From Candidatus Liptonbacteria bacterium RIFOXYD1_FULL_36_11 (lineage in GTDB: Bacteria; Patescibacteriota; Minisyncoccia; UBA6257; XYB1-36-10), in assembly GCA_001821375.1 (NCBI GenBank), contig MHLG01000023.1:4853-25864 (forward strand): a stretch of DNA of 21,012 nt. Reading direction: 5' to 3'. The position numbers and the translations under genes are program-made. Below are positions 6,730 to 13,617 of the stretch, piece after piece (the stretch's first letter is position 1; each line of letters opens with the position of its first letter). The notes under the pieces were generated by a model, which saw nothing but the letters and a program-made list of their open reading frames with translations, searched no databases and was not told the origin of the DNA.

Positions 6730-7518
6730 TTATTTTTGCAAACGCTCTACCTCTTCCTTTATCTCTAAACTTTGCGGATATAACTCCAGCGCCTTTTTAA
6801 AAAGCTCCAACGCTCTTTCTTTATTTCCTTCTTCCTTATAATATCCTCCCGCATAAGCTAAAATTGAAACATCGTTCGGCACTTGCCTTATTCCCTCCTC
6901 AAGAATTTTTTTTACTTCCGCTTTCTTTTCCGTATAAAAATTCCTGTAAAAATCAGCCGCGCCTATATAATAATTAACATTTCTATTTTCCAGTTCTATC
7001 GCCTTTAAAAAATTTTCTTCCGCTTTTTTATAGTCCTTCAAATACGACCCATAAAGATTTCCTAAATTATAATAAACAACCGAATTACCGTCATTTAAAT
7101 ATCCAGCATACTCCCAAGCATCTCTCGCTCCATCATAATTCCCAAAGAAATTTTTTATATTTCCTACTCCCATCCACGCATCAACATTCAACGGATTTTT
7201 TTCCAAAACTCCTCTCAAGCGAATCAACTCTGCTTTATATTTATCCACCTGCTCTTTTGGCACTTTACTTATAAAAGCATCATTCCCTATATCAGCTACA
7301 TCCTGCCCTTTATATAAAGACAATTCCCCTGTTTTACTTATTTCTTTTATTTCCGGCCTTGCCGTTACTGCTACTGTAGAAGTAGCATTTAAAACATTCT
7401 CTAAATCACTTAACTTAAAACTTTCTTCTTTTTCCTTTTTAAAAACTGCATATCCTGCTGATAAGCCAAGTAAAATAATAACAACTATTCCCAAAAAATA
7501 ATATTTTATTTTAGACAT
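6730..7518 (-). CDS. Membrane-anchored TPR-repeat protein
   Basis: A 262-residue protein with one N-terminal membrane anchor (YYFLGIVVIILLGLSAGYAV, about 6-25) and a soluble part predicted outside the membrane. Tetratricopeptide repeats occupy the second half, for example NPLNVDAWMGVGNIKNFFGN, SVVYYNLGNLYGSYLKDYKK, then NDVSILAYAGGYYKEEGNKE with RALELFKKALELYPQS. These Ala/Gly/Tyr/Pro patterns are the TPR signature and suggest a protein-protein scaffold. The frame can be extended to TTG at 7554, but that start lies inside the terminator hairpin of the upstream surface-protein gene, so I choose ATG 7518. Position right after the surface protein suggests envelope assembly or secretion. The terminator argues for separate, or only partly linked, transcription. 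Partner unknown. Confidence 0.8.
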   Translation of the reverse strand: MSKIKYYFLGIVVIILLGLSAGYAVFKKEKEESFKLSDLENVLNATSTVAVTARPEIKEISKTGELSLYKGQDVADIGNDAFISKVPKEQVDKYKAELIRLRGVLEKNPLNVDAWMGVGNIKNFFGNYDGARDAWEYAGYLNDGNSVVYYNLGNLYGSYLKDYKKAEENFLKAIELENRNVNYYIGAADFYRNFYTEKKAEVKKILEEGIRQVPNDVSILAYAGGYYKEEGNKERALELFKKALELYPQSLEIKEEVERLQK

Positions 7519-7543
7519 ACTAGATAATCTAACAAAAACATCT

Positions 7544-7585
7544 AAAAAAAACAATTCCCCGGTTTTAATCGGGGAATTATTTTTT
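7544..7585. terminator. Rho-independent terminator after the giant surface-protein gene (bidirectional)
   Basis: A 9-base stem, AATTCCCCG (7553-7561) with CGGGGAATT (7570-7578), and an 8-base loop. On the minus strand it is followed by G and eight T (7544-7551), 31 bases after the surface-protein stop. On the plus strand ATTTTTT follows, so it can work both ways. It overlaps the extended TTG frame of the TPR gene, which supports the later ATG start there. Confidence 0.9.
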
Positions 7586-7608
7586 CGTCCGCTAAACTTA
7601 AACCATTT

Positions 7609-10600
7609 TTAGTAGGTCAAAGTCTCCGCGTCCGTGCCAGCTGCTGGCAATCCCGTTATTGCGTAACCATTTACCCAATCCCATGTCGCTACTCCTGAAG
7701 TCGTTGTCGCGTTATCAGACCAGATAAAGTTGTCATCATCACTCGTGTATGTGCTGGCCGCCGTCGTTGAGTCAACCACCGAAGCGGACGTAGCAAACGA
7801 GTAATTATCAGAAGTAAATGTATCATTACCTCCAGACTCATCTGTATTTAACCCATCAAACCAATGAATTCCATCTCCTACTAATCTTACGCTTAAGGTT
7901 GTCGTAGCAGTCACACCTGTTATATCTCCTTTCAAAGCAAAATATCTTGTTTGCCCCGCCGGCACCTGGATTGCCTCCTTTGTCGTTCCGCTTCCTGCTG
8001 TTGGATTAAAGTAAATTTCTGTCGTTCCAGTCGCATATCCATCTGTAATCGTTGAATTATCAAGAACTGAAAGATCTGCGCTGTTTAACAATCCGCTTGT
8101 TCCATAAGCCACCTGCGAGAAAGAAGAATCACTGTATCCATAAACCTTAAAGGTAGTTGTTTGGAAAGAGATAGCCGTATCACCTCCCTGTGTCGCCAAA
8201 CTAAAGGTAAACTTATACAAACCTAATCCTCCTGTTGACGGAGCCGCAACTGAAAACTTATAGAGAGTTCTATCTGACCCTGTAATTAACTTCGTCTCTC
8301 CCGTTGATAAAGCAATTTTACTCACTGTCGGCACCGCTTTATAAATTATTACACCAGAAGAAGAAGAATCACTACCAGCTGCATAAACCGTTGTTCCAGA
8401 AGAAGACCCAACACCTTTTGAATTACTATTTGCGCTGGCATCTTTATCGGTAGCATCCCAATCAATCCTTACAATATGGCCCGGTTTCGCTGGTTGACTT
8501 GATCCCATAGCAGCAATATCCACCTTTAAAGTAAGTGCTACATCGCTGTTCTTTGGTATAACCAAGTTAGAGAACGTCATTGTTGCATAATCGCCCACAA
8601 AAACTGCTTCCCCTGCAGCAGAAGACTGACCAGAAATCCATCCAGTCACTTTTACCACATCCTGCGGTGAATTAGAAGCTGTTCCGCTAAGCTGTAAGCT
8701 TAATTTATCAACTCTTATATCCTCATTTGTTGACGTTAATCTTAACGCCGACACTATATTTCCTGTTGTATTTGCGCTCACCAACTTTAATGCCGGACTG
8801 GAAGAATCAAGAGCTATCGTTAACCCTCCTGCCGCCGTCATTGTCATTGTCTGACCATTAGAAGCTGTTAAGCTTTCCGTTACATCCTGCCCGGAAGTTA
8901 AACCAGTTGAAACAACTCTTCCCGCCGTCGTTTCCAATCCAAAAGCATAAGTTGTTCCAGTCCCATTTGCCGCTATATCACACTTCCAATCAAGTGTCTT
9001 TGTCGTTCCTTTAGTAATTGTTAAACCGGTATTAAACGTTACTGTTATTTCCTCCCCAGACGCATTATTATTCGTCGGGTTAGCAATATTAGTTCCACTA
9101 TTTAAAGCGGTTGTTCCATCCCACAACTGACAATTTGTTAAATCATCAGCCGTATTTGCTGTTCCTAATACTTGCAATGTCGGATACATGGAATTTACTC
9201 TAATATCCTCTCCGCTCCCAGTCGCATCTAAAATATACTTTGCAAATGTATATCCGGTTATTCCACGAACAACTGTTTGCGCTACTGGATTTGGAGAAAC
9301 CGATACTGTAAGACCCGCTCCCTTTACTGTCATCGTGCTAGCTGTAACCCCCGATGAAGGAGTCGGTGTAATTGTCTGTCCTGTTGTTACTCCCTTAACC
9401 GTTGTCCACCCAGAAGGAGTTGTGGAAGCTGAAACTGTCATATCATTCGTAAAATCAGTTCCAATTTTTCCTTTAAGAGTGTAAATAGTTTTTCCTATTG
9501 GGAAAGTAACTGTATCAGAGAATGTGGCAGTTCCAATTGTATTTTCCGCTGTTCCCACACCATCAACCGGTCCCGCGACCACGTTTCCACTCGCGTCCAC
9601 TAAAGTGATGGAAGTAATATCTTCCGGGTCTGCCGCCGCTATGTCACTTCCGATGTAAAGATTAAATATCATTTGCGCCACAGAAACCTGTTCTCCTTTT
9701 ACATCAATTTCAAATCCTCCTAATGATTGATCGGATAAGTTGATAGCAATATTACCCGCCGCCACCGATGCCGCCTTAGACACCGTCAAAGTTCCGGCCG
9801 AAACCGTCACCTGGAAAGCATCAAAGTTCGGTTGTGCCGCATGGAAATTTCCATCATCCGCGCTCGCCGCCACTTCCGAAGCCGAAGGAAGAATTCCATA
9901 CAAATAGGTCTTTCCTATAAGTTGAATATCGGCGTAGCGATAAAGGTCAAAATCAACAGTTCTTGCTGAACCGCCAATTATATCTCCCTTTAACACTACT
10001 TCCTTGTAATTTCCTTTAGTGATTGTTATTCCACTGCCAAAAGATGCCGTGTAATAATCATTACTAAACGTTGTGTCATAAGCCGTTCCGTCAATATAAA
10101 TCTTGACATTTTCAAGATCAGTCTCCGAAGCGGAACCTGACTGATTAAACTTAGCTGATTTCATCAAAACATCTTCCGCTGAACCAGCTGTTACTTTCAC
10201 TGACGAAAAGACGTAGGTCTTTGTTCCTACTTCCTTTGTCTGCGAACTTCCCGGATCGGTTGCACCTCTTGTTAAGGTTGCTGTTCCGATAGAAAGCGTG
10301 CTATTAACAGTCATCACCGTTCCCGCCATTGGCAAGCTTGCGTTAACTGTCGTGCTTCCCGCATCAACAGCTACTAAAGTCAAACTTGGCCTCTGGCCTT
10401 CATAAGAGTTTTGATCACTGTCCGAATCTCCAGCTAAAACTATCTTTTTACTAGTTCCAGCTTTTACTACAAACGAATTTGTTAGTTTAGCCTGATGGAC
10501 AGAATTAAACGTCTTAGAATCACCAATTCTTACTCCATTCTCATCAAGAGCAATAATTCCAGAGAAAACAGAATCCGAAGACTGCCCAGTTCTCTCTACC

Positions 10601-11256
10601 GTTAAAGAGCTAACTGTTACATCTCCGTCCGAAGAAGCTGTGAAAACAAGATTCGTGAAAGGCTTGCTCGCAAAGCTTTCTCCAAAAAGGCTAGCCTCTG
10701 GCTGTGTTGAATCCAAAGCAACCGTCAACCCAGAACCAACCACTGTTGTTGTCGTAGTTGTAGTTGTCCCAGTTGTTGTTGTTCCAGTCGTTGTTCCAGT
10801 TGTTGTTGACCCTCCTAAAGAAGCAACTGAGCTTCTCGTTATCGGTCCAAAATACCCAGCAGCTGGTGAAATACTTTTAGCCGCTTGGAATTTAATCAAA
10901 GCCGCTTTTGTTGCCGGACCAAAATTCTCTGTTTCATTTCCAGAAGATCCAGCTCCAGAACTAGAAACAGTAAAACCTTGAGAATTCAAGAACTTTTGCA
11001 ACTCCTTAACATCTGCACCCTTTGAACCCACAGTGAGGCTGCGAGTAAAGTTGTAAGATGAAACGGCAGTGCTTGTTCCTGTTGTAGACCCAAGTTGCGC
11101 TTGCAACTGCTGAATTTGAGCTAATAGAGTAGCAATTTGAGCTTGAAGCTCAACTGTAGTAGCTGCCTGTACCGGCGCCACCATCGCTGCTCCTGAAAGC
11201 CAAACTGCAGTAGTTATAGAAAGCGCTACAGAAATAATTTTTTTCGTTGTACCCAT
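7609..11256 (-). CDS. Giant secreted surface protein: signal peptide, peptidoglycan-binding domain, repeated beta modules
   Basis: A 1215-residue exported protein. Residues 1-31 form a signal peptide (basic MGTTKK start, hydrophobic core, VAPVQA before the likely cleavage). A short Gln/Leu coiled coil (35-56) follows. Residues 70-147 are a peptidoglycan-binding type 1 domain (PF01471 style: GSKGADVKELQKFLNSQGF, NFGPATKAALIKFQAAKSI, GYFGPITRSSV). Residues 150-172 are a Thr/Gly linker. The rest is about six Ser/Thr-rich beta modules of roughly 150 residues. Each begins like GLTVALDSTQP and ends with a motif such as ITKGNYKEVVLKGDI or VPAGQTRYFALKGDI. There is no LPXTG motif and no C-terminal membrane helix, so anchoring is probably through the wall-binding domain. 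An S-layer-like or adhesin role is inferred. The gene is visibly richer in G+C than its neighbours. Its long leader has hairpins. Confidence 0.85.
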   Translation of the reverse strand: MGTTKKIISVALSITTAVWLSGAAMVAPVQAATTVELQAQIATLLAQIQQLQAQLGSTTGTSTAVSSYNFTRSLTVGSKGADVKELQKFLNSQGFTVSSSGAGSSGNETENFGPATKAALIKFQAAKSISPAAGYFGPITRSSVASLGGSTTTGTTTGTTTTGTTTTTTTTVVGSGLTVALDSTQPEASLFGESFASKPFTNLVFTASSDGDVTVSSLTVERTGQSSDSVFSGIIALDENGVRIGDSKTFNSVHQAKLTNSFVVKAGTSKKIVLAGDSDSDQNSYEGQRPSLTLVAVDAGSTTVNASLPMAGTVMTVNSTLSIGTATLTRGATDPGSSQTKEVGTKTYVFSSVKVTAGSAEDVLMKSAKFNQSGSASETDLENVKIYIDGTAYDTTFSNDYYTASFGSGITITKGNYKEVVLKGDIIGGSARTVDFDLYRYADIQLIGKTYLYGILPSASEVAASADDGNFHAAQPNFDAFQVTVSAGTLTVSKAASVAAGNIAINLSDQSLGGFEIDVKGEQVSVAQMIFNLYIGSDIAAADPEDITSITLVDASGNVVAGPVDGVGTAENTIGTATFSDTVTFPIGKTIYTLKGKIGTDFTNDMTVSASTTPSGWTTVKGVTTGQTITPTPSSGVTASTMTVKGAGLTVSVSPNPVAQTVVRGITGYTFAKYILDATGSGEDIRVNSMYPTLQVLGTANTADDLTNCQLWDGTTALNSGTNIANPTNNNASGEEITVTFNTGLTITKGTTKTLDWKCDIAANGTGTTYAFGLETTAGRVVSTGLTSGQDVTESLTASNGQTMTMTAAGGLTIALDSSSPALKLVSANTTGNIVSALRLTSTNEDIRVDKLSLQLSGTASNSPQDVVKVTGWISGQSSAAGEAVFVGDYATMTFSNLVIPKNSDVALTLKVDIAAMGSSQPAKPGHIVRIDWDATDKDASANSNSKGVGSSSGTTVYAAGSDSSSSGVIIYKAVPTVSKIALSTGETKLITGSDRTLYKFSVAAPSTGGLGLYKFTFSLATQGGDTAISFQTTTFKVYGYSDSSFSQVAYGTSGLLNSADLSVLDNSTITDGYATGTTEIYFNPTAGSGTTKEAIQVPAGQTRYFALKGDITGVTATTTLSVRLVGDGIHWFDGLNTDESGGNDTFTSDNYSFATSASVVDSTTAASTYTSDDDNFIWSDNATTTSGVATWDWVNGYAITGLPAAGTDAETLTY
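10741..10806 (-). repeat. Thr-codon microsatellite in the surface-protein linker
   Basis: A run of ACA/ACT/ACG-type codons (GTTGTTGTC on the plus strand) encodes the Thr-rich linker, residues about 150-172. The near-perfect triplets could allow length change by slippage in steps of three. Confidence 0.7.
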
Positions 11257-11342
11257 TTTAAATCTTTTCTTTATATCAAATTTACTTACTTTGTAATTTT
11301 GTTTTGTTTTAGTTGTAATTACTTACAATAAACTATCTTTCA

Positions 11343-11422
11343 GGAAAGCTGTCGCTGATTATCGACCAACCACCCCGCCCAGTGAGGAGAGGGAGTTAGG
11401 TTAAAAAGCTGGCAGCTTTTTT
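11343..11422 (+). ncRNA. Possible plus-strand structured RNA ending in a hairpin with T-tract
   Basis: AAAAAGC (11403-11409) pairs with GCTTTTT (11415-11421), followed by TGTTTT, a terminator shape on the plus strand. The CAGCTTT strand can also pair with AAAGCTG at about 11344-11350, closing a domain that holds GTCG-CTGATTAT-CGAC and a GC-rich block. No gene precedes it on this strand, so either a small RNA or part of the minus-strand leader of the surface-protein gene is possible. Confidence 0.3.
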
Positions 11423-11433
11423 GTTTTAAAAAT

Positions 11434-11514
11434 AAAAAACCTCACTAAAAGTGAAGCCAATAACAAGTAGCAAGCTTTCACCTGCTACCTGCATTTTACA
11501 TCCTTGGCCTCACT
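11434..11514 (-). promoter_or_regulatory. Candidate transcription attenuator or small structured RNA upstream of the surface-protein gene
   Basis: On the minus strand AGTGAGGCCAA (11514-11504) can pair with TTGGCTTCACT (11460-11450), 11 pairs with one G-U. Between them is a 9-pair hairpin GUAGCAGGU-GAAA-GCUUGCUAC (11488-11467) with a GNRA tetraloop. The strand TTCACT can instead pair with the following AGTGA to make CUUCACU-UUU-AGUGAGG (11456-11440), followed by six U (11439-11434), a good terminator. Two mutually exclusive stems of this kind are the layout of an attenuator or riboswitch. An independent small RNA ending at this terminator is the alternative. No known class is recognised. Confidence 0.5.
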
Positions 11515-11522
11515 CCAAGAAT

Positions 11523-11866
11523 CAACTTATATATCCAAACCGCAATAACCTTACGAGTATTTATAATAACAAATCATTCAAATTTATTCAAGACCATCTA
11601 AAAAATATAACATAGCATTCAAGAACATCTTTCTCTAAAAATTTCAGTACTTTCCTTTCTCCACTATGAAACGTTTAATTAATAAAGTAAGTTACTCTAT
11701 AAGGTCTATCACTAAATACGATTTTGCAGCGAAATTTTCAAAATTCGTGATAAATTTTTTAAACAAATCTTGATGTTTATATGATTAAATATAAGCTGAA
11801 AGATTTTTTGGAAAATTTAGCTGAATTTTAGGAATTGCAGCCAAAATAGTATTTGGCAATAGGCTC
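11523..11866. other. Gene-free AT-rich stretch
   Basis: No convincing gene. It contains an imperfect direct repeat ATTCAAGACCATCT / ATTCAAGAACATCT (about 11586 and 11612) and short inverted repeats such as CGAAATTTTCAAAATTCG. It probably holds the 3' end of the regulator transcript and the promoter of the leader RNA, but I cannot place a clear -35/-10 pair. Confidence 0.5.
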
Positions 11867-12634
11867 TCAAATAACTCTATAAAAAGTACCCGGCCCGCTT
11901 GTTCCTATTTTTTCTACCCTCTCCTCTTTTACTAAATTTTCAAGATTATATCTTAAAGTCCTTTCCTTACATTCCGGAAAAGCATCCATTAAATCCCTTA
12001 GAAAACAAACCTTTAATTCTTTTACTCTTTCAAACACAAGCTCCTTTTTACTATCGCTATTATCGAAAAGTCTAATTGCCGAACTATTGCCGAACTCAAT
12101 ACCTTGCCGAACTACCGAACCACTTGCCGAACTATCTACACTAGTATCTTTACTTACAACATCATCCTCATCTTCTTTGCCACTATTAAAATTATCTTTT
12201 CTACGAATCCCGCCATTTTTTTCCTCTTCCTTTTTCTGTCTTCTTTTTTCTCCCATCTTCTTGCTTTCTTCTAATATCTGATTAATTCCTAAAACCGCAG
12301 TCGGCACATCGTAAATATCCTGAACCTCTTGTGTTGCTTCACTTAAGACTAAACTCTCTTCTGTTTTCTTTAATTTTTCCACTAGAGAAGAAAAAACATT
12401 AAAACTTATAAGCCCGATATCATTTGCAAAAGATGAATATATTCTTATTTTAAAAATTTCTTCCCTTATTAAATCTATCTTATCGAACAGCACCGCCTCT
12501 ATAACCAAAACAGCTCCGGCCTTCATTTTCTTCTCTAAGTCGCTTTGCTTAATTTGCTCGGCAACTCTAAAAACAATATAAGCTAACTCATAAGATAAGC
12601 GTAAAATATCATCCGGCAACTTATTCGGCAACAT
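11867..12634 (-). CDS. Putative regulator: N-terminal helical bundle, disordered linker, C-terminal winged helix
   Basis: A 255-residue cytoplasmic protein. Residues 1-115 look all-helical and resemble the four-helix-bundle fold of 23S-rRNA-intervening-sequence/S23-like proteins (ILRLSYELAYIVFRVAEQIK, KKMKAGAVLVIEAVLFDKID); this is a weak resemblance. Residues 130-185 are a charged, Ser-rich linker (KRRQKKEEEK, DEDDVVSKDTSVDSSASG). Residues 200-255 look like a winged helix-turn-helix: ELKVCFLRDLMDAFPECKER, TLRYNLENLVKEERVEKIG, SGPGTFYRVI, with the last part the wing. The domain suggests DNA binding. Targets are unknown. It lies upstream of the surface-protein gene in the same direction but 610 bases away. 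A leaderless-type promoter precedes it. Four TTGCCGAACT repeats lie within its linker coding sequence. Confidence 0.6.
   Translation of the reverse strand: MLPNKLPDDILRLSYELAYIVFRVAEQIKQSDLEKKMKAGAVLVIEAVLFDKIDLIREEIFKIRIYSSFANDIGLISFNVFSSLVEKLKKTEESLVLSEATQEVQDIYDVPTAVLGINQILEESKKMGEKRRQKKEEEKNGGIRRKDNFNSGKEDEDDVVSKDTSVDSSASGSVVRQGIEFGNSSAIRLFDNSDSKKELVFERVKELKVCFLRDLMDAFPECKERTLRYNLENLVKEERVEKIGTSGPGTFYRVI
12076..12133. repeat. Four TTGCCGAACT decamers in the regulator linker
   Basis: Exact copies at 12076, 12087, 12104 and 12124, with a partial ACCGAAC at 12114. Start-to-start spacings are 11, 17 and 20, so they are in different reading phases and not a simple codon repeat. They lie in the region coding for the Ser-rich linker. 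Confidence 0.75.
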
Positions 12635-12640
12635 ATAAAA

Positions 12641-12669
12641 AAAATAACCCCCAACTGCTCACCCGTCAA
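12641..12669 (-). promoter_or_regulatory. Leaderless-type promoter of the winged-helix regulator
   Basis: TTGACG (12669-12664), a 17-base spacer, TATTTT (12646-12641), then six bases (TTTTAT) before ATG 12634. Same six-base -10 to ATG distance as the glycosyltransferase promoter at 4863. Confidence 0.45.
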
Positions 12670-12763
12670 TAGCTTAAGGAGTTATCGCTAAATATACTTT
12701 TATAATTCAAGCTCCGCTTGTCCGACGTCTTCCTTTCCTTGTTTTTAGATGCAACGCTGAATA

Positions 12764-12803
12764 AAATCTCACTTATCTGACGATCGTCATATAAGTGAGA
12801 TTT
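12764..12803. repeat. 40-base palindrome, copy 1; probable bidirectional terminator
   Basis: Arms AAATCTCACTTAT and ATAAGTGAGATTT surround the perfect palindrome TGACGATCGTCA. It lies downstream of the clpB/membrane-protein operon and upstream of the regulator gene. Read on the minus strand it is a stable stem followed by TTATTC; on the plus strand AATTTTTT follows. 38 of 40 bases match copy 2 at 18848. Confidence 0.85.
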
Positions 12804-12831
12804 AATTTTTTATATGCCAAAATACCAAATC

Positions 12832-12860
12832 AAAACTACGGCCGTCAGGCCGTAGAGTTT
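12832..12860 (-). terminator. Hairpin CTACGGCC-TGAC-GGCCGTAG, possible terminator of the clpB operon
   Basis: A perfect 8-base GC-rich stem with a 4-base loop. Read on the minus strand it is followed by TTTTGATTT, downstream of the membrane-protein gene. A looser hairpin (CGTGGC-TAAA-GCCGTAG, 18909-18925) lies at a similar place after the second 40-base palindrome. Confidence 0.55.
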
Positions 12861-12927
12861 CATTTTCTGAAAAAAAATTATTTAACTGGATTAATAATTA
12901 TTATAATAGCATTCAGCAACAGCCCTC

Positions 12928-13617
12928 CTAGAGTTCCCATCCTGCTAAAAAGAAAATAAATAAAGTAGTAAAAACAAAAATTGTCGCCACTCCTAAAACT
13001 TTTTTGTTTTTCCCTCTCTCTTTTATTATTACCTCCTCTAAAGTTAAAAAAGATAAAAGCGCCACCGCGGTTTGATTCAAAAACCCTATCGGCAAATTCT
13101 TTAAAACTAAAACCACTTCTAAAAAAAATAGAGTTGAAACTAATGACAAAAAAAATTTTTTCTTTTCTGCTCCTTCTCTAAAAATTGCTAAATCATAACT
13201 AAACGCTAAAACATTAAAAGCCGCTATTCCTGCTAAAAACAAAAAGTTACTATTAAAAGAAAAAAACAGGCTGGCAAAAACCAGCGCCGCTGTCGCTACA
13301 GAAAAAATTCTAAAAACCATCTCCCTTCTTATAAATAAAAAATTCTTTGTTCCTACTAAAAGGTAAAAAGAAATAAAAATAAAAACAGCTGGCCAGATAG
13401 TTTCTAATATTGGCTCAAGAAAAAAACAAACCGCCAGAAGCCAAGCAAAAAAAGAAAAAGTTAGTTCTTTTGACCGACCATTAAAGAAAAAAAGAAAAAA
13501 AGCTAAAATAACAAAAACAAAAAAATAAGTGTAAAGCCAAGATAGAGATAAAACTGCCGCTTTAATGGCTAAAGACCAATGCTCCCCCTTTAATATTGAC
13601 TTTAATTTTTGCTCCAT
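12928..13617 (-). CDS. Uncharacterised polytopic membrane protein overlapping the clpB 3' end
   Basis: A 229-residue protein with about six to seven hydrophobic segments (first near 23-45, YTYFFVFVILAFFLFFF; last at the C-terminus, VATIFVFTTLFIFFLAGW). I recognise no family signature and no catalytic motif. The start at 13617 is supported by AAGGAG at 13627-13632, nine bases upstream and inside the clpB coding region; the two frames overlap by 56 bases. Co-transcription and probably translational coupling with clpB follow from this arrangement, so it may be a membrane partner in a stress response. That link is only contextual. The N-terminal 20 residues are charged and probably cytoplasmic. 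A composition artefact is unlikely because the hydrophobic pattern is regular and the ribosome site is good. Confidence 0.65.
   Translation of the reverse strand: MEQKLKSILKGEHWSLAIKAAVLSLSWLYTYFFVFVILAFFLFFFNGRSKELTFSFFAWLLAVCFFLEPILETIWPAVFIFISFYLLVGTKNFLFIRREMVFRIFSVATAALVFASLFFSFNSNFLFLAGIAAFNVLAFSYDLAIFREGAEKKKFFLSLVSTLFFLEVVLVLKNLPIGFLNQTAVALLSFLTLEEVIIKERGKNKKVLGVATIFVFTTLFIFFLAGWEL

Noticed and set aside
7519..7554. TTG-started extension of the TPR protein
   Set aside because: It would put the start inside a strong terminator stem and T-tract; ATG 7518 precedes a normal membrane anchor.
10640..10981. Plus-strand 113-codon frame opposite the surface-protein gene, rich in Val and Pro
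   Set aside because: It mirrors the Thr-rich linker codons (ACN read as GTN on the other strand); the minus-strand gene has a signal peptide and recognisable domains.
11666..11773. Plus-strand 35-codon frame beginning MKRLINKVSYSIRS in the gap before the surface-protein gene
   Set aside because: No ribosome site or promoter, low complexity and AT-rich; frames of this length are expected by chance in such sequence.
12877..12895. TTATTTAACTGGATTAA as another half of the ATTTCACTGGGGT repeat
   Set aside because: Only one degenerate arm with no partner; too weak to call.
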